64,000 bases of DNA from an uncultured Paracoccaceae bacterium (GTDB taxonomy: Bacteria; Pseudomonadota; Alphaproteobacteria; Rhodobacterales; Rhodobacteraceae): NCBI GenBank assembly GCA_913061275.1, contig CAJXSR010000001.1, forward strand, positions 62,001 to 126,000, written 5' to 3'. Shown here one piece after another: positions 38,431 to 45,092 of the stretch; position 1 is the stretch's first letter, and each line of letters starts with the position of its first letter. The notes under the pieces were generated by a model. It worked only from the letters and a program-made list of their open reading frames with translations, searched no databases and was not told the origin of the DNA. Both the position numbers and the translations under genes were made by a program.

Positions 38431-39156
38431 ATGAGCAACCCAACAGCAGCTATGATCGTCATTGGTGATGAAATTCTGTCTGGGCGCACGCAAGACACCA
38501 ACTCAAATTATTTAGCTGGGCAGCTCACTTTAATGGGTGTTGATCTAAAAGAAATTCGCGTTGTGTCAGACGATAAAGTTCAGATTATTAGTGCTGTAAA
38601 CAGATTGCGGATGAAATACACAAACGTCTTTACCAGCGGCGGCATTGGCCCGACCCATGATGATATAACCGCAGATTGTATTGCCGAAGCATTTGGCGTT
38701 TCAATAGATATACGTTCTGATGCGCGGGCCGCACTAGCTAAGAACTATGAAAACCCAGAAATTGAACTGACCGAGGCCCGTCTGCGTATGGCGCGCATTC
38801 CTGATGGGGCCGAATTAATCGACAATCCAGTTTCCAAAGCCCCAGGGTTTTCGATTGAAAATGTACACGTGATGGCAGGTGTGCCAACAATCTTCAAAGC
38901 TATGCTAGCAGGATTATTGCCCAAACTAACATCAGGGCAAGAAATTTTATCTGAAAATATCAATCTAAAGATGAAAGAAGGCGATATTGCCAATCATCTT
39001 GGGCTTATCGCACAAGAAAACCCTGACACGTCTATTGGATCTTATCCCTATTACACAAACGGCGCTTTTGGATGTAATCTGGTTGTGCGATCACCTGATG
39101 CGGATAGAGTACAGCAAGTTGCAGCATTAATACGTAAAACCTTTTCAGAAGATTAA
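38431..39156 (+). CDS. MoaB/Mog/CinA-N-type molybdopterin-binding-domain protein
   Basis: A 241-residue protein made of a single MoCF-biosynthesis-like domain: VIGDEILSGRTQDTNSNYLAGQL (residues 10-32) and TSGGIGPTHDDITADCIAEAF (near 69-89) match the N-terminal half of CinA, without the C-terminal deamidase. The open frame continues upstream into sfsA, but I start at ATG 38431, where AAGGA lies 9 bases before. In CinA this half is linked to an ADP-ribose pyrophosphatase activity; here the activity is unknown. Followed by a GNAT gene after 4 bases, so one operon. Confidence 0.88.
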   Translation: MSNPTAAMIVIGDEILSGRTQDTNSNYLAGQLTLMGVDLKEIRVVSDDKVQIISAVNRLRMKYTNVFTSGGIGPTHDDITADCIAEAFGVSIDIRSDARAALAKNYENPEIELTEARLRMARIPDGAELIDNPVSKAPGFSIENVHVMAGVPTIFKAMLAGLLPKLTSGQEILSENINLKMKEGDIANHLGLIAQENPDTSIGSYPYYTNGAFGCNLVVRSPDADRVQQVAALIRKTFSED

Positions 39157-39160
39157 TACC

Positions 39161-39880
39161 ATGACTGCCCCTAGCCAAATTGATTTGTTTAACACTGTTG
39201 ATGCAACTTGGGCGCCATATGTTTTTCACACTGATGAAAACTGGTTAATTCGTGAGGGGGCTGGCGGCGGGCAACGCGTTTCTGCCACAACACTTTTATC
39301 TGGTGCACAGGGTTATCAGATAAGCACTGCTGTAAAAAAAATGGTGTCATTAGGCCAAACACCTTTGTTCATGATCCGAAATACAGATGCAAAATTAGAT
39401 GCTGAATTACATGGATTGAATTACGACATTGTTGATCCTGTAGTTATTCTTATTGCGAAAACCAAAGAATTATTACGCACCGCCCCCAATCAAGTGCAGG
39501 CGGTTCAAACGATAGACACGCCTAATGAAAATGTAAAAAATATATGGGCAAGTGGCGGCATTAACCAAGGGCGGTTAAATGTTATGGCCCGCGTGAAAGC
39601 ACCCAAAACCATCATCAACACTGGCGAAATGGGCGTTGCTTTTGCCGCAGCATTCAACGGCGTTGCTATGGTACATGCGGTTGAAGTTGCTTCGTCACAT
39701 CGTCGCAAGGGTGTTGCAAATGCTTTAATGTACAAAGCATTCCAATGGGCAAAAGAACAGAATTGTATGTGGGTTTCCGTATTAACCGTTCGTGAAAACA
39801 TCCCTGCACGAACCCTATATGAAAACCTAGGAATGGTTGAAGCTGCCGCATATCATTACCGCCGCGAAAATCTCATTTAG
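39161..39880 (+). CDS. GNAT-family N-acetyltransferase
   Basis: A 239-residue protein whose C-terminal half is a GNAT domain. The acetyl-CoA pyrophosphate loop is SSHRRKGVANAL (about 178-189), followed by WVSVLTVRENIPARTLYENLGM. The N-terminal 110 residues are a second, more diverged domain with REGAGGGQRVSATT. The substrate is unknown. Starts 4 bases after the molybdopterin-domain gene and is probably co-transcribed with it. Confidence 0.85.
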   Translation: MTAPSQIDLFNTVDATWAPYVFHTDENWLIREGAGGGQRVSATTLLSGAQGYQISTAVKKMVSLGQTPLFMIRNTDAKLDAELHGLNYDIVDPVVILIAKTKELLRTAPNQVQAVQTIDTPNENVKNIWASGGINQGRLNVMARVKAPKTIINTGEMGVAFAAAFNGVAMVHAVEVASSHRRKGVANALMYKAFQWAKEQNCMWVSVLTVRENIPARTLYENLGMVEAAAYHYRRENLI

Positions 39881-39928
39881 GGTACAAAAAATTCTATAAA
39901 TCAAGCAATTTCAATAGGATAACTATGC

Positions 39929-39947
39929 GTCCCAACTGGGACATTTT
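39929..39947. repeat. 19-bp inverted repeat, left copy (3' of lysR)
   Basis: GTCCCAACTGGGACATTTT, whose core GTCCCAACTGGGAC is itself a 6+2+6 palindrome. It lies 6 bases beyond the lysR stop codon. The same 19 bases occur in the opposite orientation directly behind the glutamine-synthetase-like gene (42402-42420). See findings. Confidence 0.8.
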
Positions 39948-39952
39948 GCCGT

Positions 39953-40858
39953 TTACCAACTACCCATACCTTTAGTTTTGAAATGCTCAGCTAGAAAATC
40001 AAGAAACGCGCGCAATTTAGGCTGCGTATATTGCCCATGCGGATACATGGCAAAAATATCCTGTGATTGTGCAGGTAGTTCATTAAGAACCGAAATAAGC
40101 CGACCACTTGCAATAGCTTCATGGTGTAAAAAGCATGGCAAGAAGGCGATGCCCAATCCAGCCTCAGCGGCTTGCATTAAAGAGTGGCCATCATTCGCAG
40201 TCAGATTACCACTGGCACGGATCACACGATTTTCACCTGTGGGCGATTGTAACTTCCAAACACTACCAGCAGGTTGGTTTGAATAATGCAAAAGACTGTG
40301 ATGATTTAAATCGTCTATACGATTAGGCAGCCCGTGTTTATCAAAATAACGCGGCGAACCAACAATACGCATCCTAGTTGTGGCCAATTTTTTTGCCATA
40401 ATGCTGCTATCTTGTTGCTGGCCAACACGGATTACCAAGTCAAAACTGTCTGCAACAGGATCAAGGTTGCGATTACTTAGCACCATATCAACAGACACTT
40501 CTGGATACTGGCCTAAGAAATCACCCAAAACACTAGAAAGATGGTTGCCGCCAAAGTCAGGTGAACAAGCCAATCGGATTGATCCGCGTGGGGCAATTTG
40601 CATGGAAGAAACCATTGCATCGGCCTCTATTGCATCAACCAGTACCTGTTTAGCCATATCATAATAAGCTAGGCCAATTTCTGTCGGGCTTACGCGCCGT
40701 GTAGTACGGTTAAGCAATCTGGCACCCAAACGCGCCTCTAATGATGATACATGCTTTGATACAGCGGATTTTGATAAACCCATTTTTTTAGCTGCATCCG
40801 TAAAGCCACCACTGTCTACAACTTTAGCAAAGGCTTCCATTTCTGTTAATCTGTCCAT
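39953..40858 (-). CDS. LysR-family regulator divergent from a GS-like gene
   Basis: A 301-residue LysR regulator of the common AaeR/DmlR-like type (MDRLTEMEAFAKVVDSGGFTDAAKKMGLSKSAVSKHVSSLEARLGARLLNRTTRRV), with an effector domain from about residue 90. It is transcribed away from the glutamine-synthetase-like gene, the classical arrangement for a LysR regulator and its target. The 231-base gap between them contains a perfect 20-bp palindrome. Both genes together are bounded by inverted 19-bp repeats. Confidence 0.88.
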   Translation of the reverse strand: MDRLTEMEAFAKVVDSGGFTDAAKKMGLSKSAVSKHVSSLEARLGARLLNRTTRRVSPTEIGLAYYDMAKQVLVDAIEADAMVSSMQIAPRGSIRLACSPDFGGNHLSSVLGDFLGQYPEVSVDMVLSNRNLDPVADSFDLVIRVGQQQDSSIMAKKLATTRMRIVGSPRYFDKHGLPNRIDDLNHHSLLHYSNQPAGSVWKLQSPTGENRVIRASGNLTANDGHSLMQAAEAGLGIAFLPCFLHHEAIASGRLISVLNELPAQSQDIFAMYPHGQYTQPKLRAFLDFLAEHFKTKGMGSW

Positions 40859-41046
40859 ACTGACGTTCCTTGTTACACACAGGCCTTATAAATCGACCCA
40901 ATTAATTACTGTCTTATGTTTTCCACTAAACTTTGTTCACAATTAGGAAACAAACTGTCTTTAACAGGAAGTATGTGCCTTTTTTCGTCACATTTGATAA
41001 TAATGCAGTTTTTTGCGTATTTATATTATCATGATTGACCTTTCTT

Positions 41047-41066
41047 AATAATTTGATCAAATTATT
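41047..41066. promoter_or_regulatory. Perfect 20-bp palindrome upstream of the GS-like gene
   Basis: AATAATTTGATCAAATTATT, a perfect 10+10 dyad, lies 24-43 bases before the ATG of the glutamine-synthetase-like gene, just after a TTGACC (41035-41040) that could be its -35 box. The position suggests an operator that controls this promoter; the divergent LysR protein is the obvious candidate ligand, though the site does not follow the usual T-N11-A form. Confidence 0.55.
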
Positions 41067-41089
41067 GGAAACCAGACCAAGGCCATATC

Positions 41090-42403
41090 ATGACAATCGA
41101 TTCCCCAGCTCCTAATGTTCAAGTAGGCGTTTTTGACCTTAATGGGCAAATGCGCGGCAAGCGTATGCCCGCAAAAAAACTAGACACAATATTAAAAGAC
41201 GGGTTCCGTTTACCCCTATCCATTTGTGGGGTCGATATATGGGGGGACGACATTCCAAATAGTGAGCTGGTTTTTGCCTCTGGTGACAGTGATGGGTATT
41301 GTGTGCCTACGGGACGTGGCCCCTTAAAGTTATCGACCACTATAGAGCCAACAGTGTTAATTCCCTGTACCTTTTTACAAGAAGACAAAACACCCTTTCT
41401 AGCCGATCCACGTCAGGCACTTGCGCAGATTGTAGATAAATTCAAAGCGCGCGGGCTGACTGTTGTTGTTGCGACCGAGTTGGAATTTTATCTTACTGAT
41501 CCGAATTCTGTATACGGTACTGCCCAAACCGCGCCAATTAAACAAGATTTCCCTGTTATCGAATCCCTAGATACACTGGATTTACACGAGCCGTTTTTAA
41601 ATGCGGTCTATGCAGAGTGTGACGCGTGGGGTGTTCCCGCTGATGCCGCAATATCTGAAGCTGGCACTGGACAGTTTGAAATCAACCTAAATCATGTACC
41701 AGATCCGTTGCGCGCGGCGGATGATGCAATGTTTTTTAAACGCATTGTGCGATCTGTAGCGCGGGATCAAGGGTTGGCGGCTACTTTCATGGCCAAGCCG
41801 TTTGGAGATCGGCCCGGTAACGGCTTGCATGTGCATTTTTCCATTTTGGATAAAGATGGCAATAATATCTTTGCTAATGGCACTGAAGAAGGTTCGGAAA
41901 TATTGCACCACGCCGTTGCAGGTTGCCTAGATCAAATGCCCGCCTCTATGGCGGTGCTTGCGCCGCATTTTAATTCGTATCGACGCTTTGCCCCGAATAG
42001 TCATGCCCCTGGTGCCGTTGGTTGGGGGTATGAAAATCGTACCACTGCTATCAGAATTCCGGGTGGGCCAGATGTAGCGCGCCGTATTGAACACCGCGTT
42101 GCGGGGGCGGATGCTAATGCTTATCTGGTGCTGGCGGCTATATTGGGGGCTGCTTTGCAAGGCATGGATAAAAAAGCGATACCCTTTGCTGCAACGACAG
42201 GTAACGCTTATTCGGCTGACTTACCTAAATTGCCCACAAATTGGGGGGATGCTTTGGATGTTTTTGAAGGGGCAGACAATATGGATGAAATATTCGCGCC
42301 GATTCTGCGTAGCATATATTTAAAGGCAAAACGTCAGGAAATTGCGCGCTTTGCTGCCGAGGTAAGTCCGTTCGAATATCGGACGTATTTGGACACAGCA
42401 TAA
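41090..42403 (+). CDS. Glutamine-synthetase-family ligase (gamma-glutamylpolyamine synthetase-like)
   Basis: A 437-residue GS-fold enzyme that should join glutamate to an amine using ATP. Active-site blocks are VVATELEFYL, SEAGTGQFEINLNH, GNGLHVHFSI, NSYRRFAPNSHAPGAVGWGYENRTTAIRIPG and RIEHRVAGADANAYLVLAAILG. It is shorter than GlnA and has no adenylylation-site tyrosine loop that I can see, which fits the PuuA / GlnA3-like class acting on putrescine or other amines. No puuB/C/D-type partner lies nearby, so the pathway is open. Likely regulated by the divergent LysR gene. Confidence 0.87.
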   Translation: MTIDSPAPNVQVGVFDLNGQMRGKRMPAKKLDTILKDGFRLPLSICGVDIWGDDIPNSELVFASGDSDGYCVPTGRGPLKLSTTIEPTVLIPCTFLQEDKTPFLADPRQALAQIVDKFKARGLTVVVATELEFYLTDPNSVYGTAQTAPIKQDFPVIESLDTLDLHEPFLNAVYAECDAWGVPADAAISEAGTGQFEINLNHVPDPLRAADDAMFFKRIVRSVARDQGLAATFMAKPFGDRPGNGLHVHFSILDKDGNNIFANGTEEGSEILHHAVAGCLDQMPASMAVLAPHFNSYRRFAPNSHAPGAVGWGYENRTTAIRIPGGPDVARRIEHRVAGADANAYLVLAAILGAALQGMDKKAIPFAATTGNAYSADLPKLPTNWGDALDVFEGADNMDEIFAPILRSIYLKAKRQEIARFAAEVSPFEYRTYLDTA

Positions 42404-42420
42404 AATGTCCCAGTTGGGAC
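42402..42420. repeat. 19-bp inverted repeat, right copy (3' of GS-like gene)
   Basis: AAAATGTCCCAGTTGGGAC, the exact reverse complement of the left copy at 39929-39947. It overlaps the last bases of the GS stop codon. With two more bases (to 42422) it forms a perfect 8+2+8 palindrome ATGTCCCAGTTGGGACAT. No T-run follows, so it is not a standard terminator. Confidence 0.8.
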
Positions 42421-42471
42421 ATGGGGTTAAGTGATTGAAATTGCTTATTTTAATGAAAAAACTATACCCCC

Positions 42472-42801
42472 TTAACTTCGACATAATGCTTCTTGAACGG
42501 CATCATCCCAGCCTAGATAAAAACTGTCGCCATCGCGTATTACCGGGCGGGCCATTACTTTGGGTTTGGCGGCAATTTGCGCGTCAGCCTCTGAATTTTT
42601 AAGCCACGCATTAAGCGCACGGTAATCATTGGTGTTTCGATCCACCAACCCATCGCCGAATTCAGCGATTAATTCAGCCAACTCCGCCTCACTTAGGGGT
42701 TCAGCGCGGACATCGCGGAAGCTTACGTCTTTGCCTGTGGCCTCTAACGCCTTGCGGGCTTTGGAACATATTGGGCAAGTTTCCAATCCATAAATAATCA
42801 T
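42472..42801 (-). CDS. ArsC/Spx/MgsR-family thioredoxin-fold protein
   Basis: A 109-residue ArsC-like protein with an N-terminal CPICSKA, i.e. the CxxC form usual in the Spx/MgsR branch rather than the single-cysteine arsenate reductase site, and the family RPVIRDG motif near residue 89. The conserved basic residues of true arsenate reductases are partly kept (VMARPVIR). Probably a redox or regulatory protein; arsenate reduction is not supported by context, as no ars genes are near. Confidence 0.85.
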   Translation of the reverse strand: MIIYGLETCPICSKARKALEATGKDVSFRDVRAEPLSEAELAELIAEFGDGLVDRNTNDYRALNAWLKNSEADAQIAAKPKVMARPVIRDGDSFYLGWDDAVQEALCRS

Positions 42802-42826
42802 TTCGCAACCTCCTATAGTAATCGCT

Positions 42827-43081
42827 ATGGAACTTCACACATCAGAACCCTTTACGCAACAACAGCTGTTGCTTGCAGCCTGCGTAAGCGGTAAGCTGGC
42901 TTCCATGAAACATGTCCCCAAAGAAAACACAAATGATGCGCTTATTCAGGAATTCCTGAACAAAGGTGGAAAAGTCAGCGTTGGCAAAACCAAACCTATG
43001 AAACCTGAACTGGGTATCAGCAAAAATGTTTGGAACAACATCCTGACCAAGGAAGAAAAAGCTGCGCGCGATAAGAAATAA
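42827..43081 (+). CDS. Small protein of unknown function (source family of the remnant at 44.9 kb)
   Basis: An 84-residue hydrophilic protein. The C-terminal third (KPMKPELGISKNVWNNILTKEEKAARDKK) is strongly conserved in a second, broken copy at 44873-44969, where nearly all differences in the core are synonymous; that shows the sequence has been under protein-level selection. No known domain recognised. Short-spaced divergent start from the ArsC-like gene (25 bases). Followed by a 50-residue basic protein gene on the same strand. Confidence 0.65.
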   Translation: MELHTSEPFTQQQLLLAACVSGKLASMKHVPKENTNDALIQEFLNKGGKVSVGKTKPMKPELGISKNVWNNILTKEEKAARDKK

Positions 43082-43156
43082 TCTTGACTCGCATCGCTGA
43101 TTTTTATTGCCAAGTAGCAGTGCAATTACTTCAACATATTTTAGGATATTCAGAAA

Positions 43157-43309
43157 ATGACCGCCAAAAAAGACGATAAAGCATCGCCAAAGAAAACCAT
43201 GAAACAACTTCTTGAAGAGAAAAAGAAAAGCAAACCACATTACCTGTCTTTGAAAAACAAAGCAAAGCAACACAAAGGCAGTAACAAGGCGCACAGGCCT
43301 GTGATTTGA
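43157..43309 (+). CDS. Very basic 50-residue protein
   Basis: A short gene beginning MTAKKDDKASPKKTMKQLL and ending NKAHRPVI. About 18 of 50 residues are lysine, so it is expected to bind nucleic acid or the ribosome. ATG is preceded by AGGA 10 bases upstream. Located 75 bases after the 84-residue gene on the same strand. No family recognised. Confidence 0.6.
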   Translation: MTAKKDDKASPKKTMKQLLEEKKKSKPHYLSLKNKAKQHKGSNKAHRPVI

Positions 43310-43408
43310 TAGTGTGGGCTAAATGTTCTTGTGTTGGGCTACGACAGTTTTGGTTCCTTAGGTGTCTTTTGTAATCTTCAATCTCGGGATGTCAGTTGAG
43401 GATTGAAT

Positions 43409-44536
43409 ATGACTATTTGTCTGAAGACAGTTTTTTCAGAAACAGTTTCATTAAAGTCTATAGAGTGGGATTTAGAATGGCCTAGTGGATCAGCAACCAA
43501 TGTGATCCCACTCCATATCATGCCACGTGATGGTAAAGCGCCCACAATTTTCGCATCGGCACATGCCAGGCGCGGCACTATGGATCCTTCGGTTAATACT
43601 AAAATCGTTATCGACTTGAATGAGCCTGGTTTCCCTTGTCGATTGGTTGGTAATTCTCTGGAAGCTGCTGGTCTTAATCTTTCCCCATTTGTACCTTACG
43701 GCATGTGCATTTTGGAAGAAGGGTTGCTTTTTATCCAAGACGAAGAGACTATTGTTTATCTACCATCACATCAAGATGCCAAACCATATCATTTGCATGT
43801 CACAAACCCTATTAAGATGGCAATTACTCCGCAGAACTCCCACCGACATTTGTTTCCAGTATGGCACTTACGTGCGGAAGGCTCTGTTATACCAGTGCCA
43901 TTTCGTGGTTCGGATTCTAAAATAGCCTACCTACACCTAGATATCCCATCTAGATCTGTCACTTGGGGTCTTAAAGCAATGCCACAAGAAAATACTTTTA
44001 CTTTCCGAAAGATATTCAATTTTAGAAAAAACAATACGATAAGGACAACTATTGAACCTAAAGGGCTACTTAGTGTTTATCCTTTTGATCTCCCCGAATT
44101 CTCTGGCTCAAGGGCGCATATTCAAGCGGCTTCTAGCAGTCAGGGGCGCACGCTTATTTTTACTACAGGTCGCAGTCCTATAATAGTTACGTCGCCGCCC
44201 TTTTGTTGCATTGCTCAAATCGATGAATCTGGTTTGATAAAGAAAATACTATTCTGTGAAGATTATTCAAACAAGCCAGAGAATGAAATTCATGGGTTTG
44301 GTGGGTGGTTTTCACAATCAGGAGAGTATTTTTTAAAAGAATATTTGGGAAATACGGATAAATGTATAGAAAGTAATTATTCCGCTTTCCACATATCAAC
44401 TCAAACTACGCATACATTTAAGTTTCCGCCAAGTTTTACTGGGGCAGAAATCCGCGACCATGCATATGGAATTTTCTGGACGATAGACAAGACTAATGAT
44501 GATGGGATTCGCATTTTGGGCTTTTGTGAAGTTTAA
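43409..44536 (+). CDS. Orphan 375-residue protein, possible beta-propeller
   Basis: A 375-residue cytoplasmic-looking protein (no signal peptide or membrane segment) with many short beta-type repeats (CILEEGLLFIQDEETIVYLP; HLFPVWHLRAEGSVIPVPF; RTLIFTTGRSPIIV; YFLKEYLGNTD). The pattern suggests a beta-propeller or stacked beta-sheet, but I find no clear repeat register. ATG 43409 has GAGGA 6 bases upstream; a TTG two codons earlier is less likely. Codon use is more AT-rich than the neighbours, and it stands alone between small genes and a DNA remnant, both signs of recent acquisition. Function unknown. Confidence 0.65.
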   Translation: MTICLKTVFSETVSLKSIEWDLEWPSGSATNVIPLHIMPRDGKAPTIFASAHARRGTMDPSVNTKIVIDLNEPGFPCRLVGNSLEAAGLNLSPFVPYGMCILEEGLLFIQDEETIVYLPSHQDAKPYHLHVTNPIKMAITPQNSHRHLFPVWHLRAEGSVIPVPFRGSDSKIAYLHLDIPSRSVTWGLKAMPQENTFTFRKIFNFRKNNTIRTTIEPKGLLSVYPFDLPEFSGSRAHIQAASSSQGRTLIFTTGRSPIIVTSPPFCCIAQIDESGLIKKILFCEDYSNKPENEIHGFGGWFSQSGEYFLKEYLGNTDKCIESNYSAFHISTQTTHTFKFPPSFTGAEIRDHAYGIFWTIDKTNDDGIRILGFCEV

Positions 44537-44661
44537 TTATGTTACAAATAGTCACGTACCCCAAGGGGATACACCCCCAAATAATGCTTCAAAAATATGT
44601 ATGTCCGATGTTAGTTTTATCCCACACAACCATCCTTACCCTCCACAAATAACCCCCACAC
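44537..44661. other. Gene-free spacer after the orphan gene
   Basis: C-rich, purine-poor sequence on the plus strand with several runs of C (for example at 44569-44577, 44630-44660). No open frame, hairpin terminator or known repeat seen. It leads directly into the rimP-leader remnant. Confidence 0.4.
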
Positions 44662-44841
44662 ACCCAAAACCACTTTAACCCCTTGCAAGTCCCAAGGACT
44701 CAGCCTGTATCCCTTTTCAACAGCGGAAAGGCTGGCTTCCACCCCCAGATTTCCATCGAAAACTCTCGAGCTTGGAGATTATGTTGTCAGATCTGATAAC
44801 AAGAACAGCAATAGATAAGCGCATGGCAGAAATTGTGCGCC
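44662..44841 (+). repeat. Second copy of the rimP promoter, leader and first 20 codons
   Basis: Aligns over its whole length with 47083-47283. Kept are the promoter spacing (TTGCAA at 44683, 17 bases, TGTATC at 44706) and the leader blocks CAGCGGAAAG, CTGGCTTCCACCCCCAG and TTTCCATCG. About 24 bases carrying the terminator hairpin of the genuine leader are missing between CTCGA and CTTGGAGATT. The homology stops abruptly after codon 20 of rimP. Confidence 0.85.
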
Positions 44842-44873
44842 GATATAGGTTATCGAGAGCGACTTCAGCATAA
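44781..44873 (+). pseudogene. Truncated rimP start (30 codons)
   Basis: Starts [20 protein letters not shown] with the same ribosome site (TTGGAGATT) as rimP, then leaves homology and stops after ten unrelated codons. In the 61 shared bases five differ and four of these are synonymous, so the donor was a functional rimP. If expressed it would give only a fragment of the RimP N-terminal domain. Confidence 0.75.
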
Positions 44874-44969
44874 GCAAAACCAACCCATGCGCCCCGAGTT
44901 AGGCATTAGTAAAAATGTTTGGAATAATGTGCTGAGCAAGGAAGCGAAAGCTGTCGCGACAAGAAATAA
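44873..44969 (+). pseudogene. Broken 3' piece of the 84-residue small-protein gene
   Basis: Reads PELGISKNVWNN without any amino-acid change relative to 42827-43081, but with synonymous differences at eight of those twelve codons; a one-base loss near the end shifts the frame just before the shared AAGAAATAA. It has no start of its own and is joined to the rimP fragment. Confidence 0.75.
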
Positions 44970-45092
44970 TTTTGTAAGGCGTTTTGAAATTGTAAGGCGG
45001 CGGATAGGCGGTCGCTTTAAGCTATGTACGTGGATAATAAATTACCGCAAACTTTTTAAATTAAGTACGACTCCTATGCACAACTGGCAAAT

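Noticed and set aside
42472-42801. Arsenate reductase
   Set aside because: The active site is CxxC (CPICSKA) as in Spx/MgsR relatives and no ars genes are near; the arsenate function is not supported.
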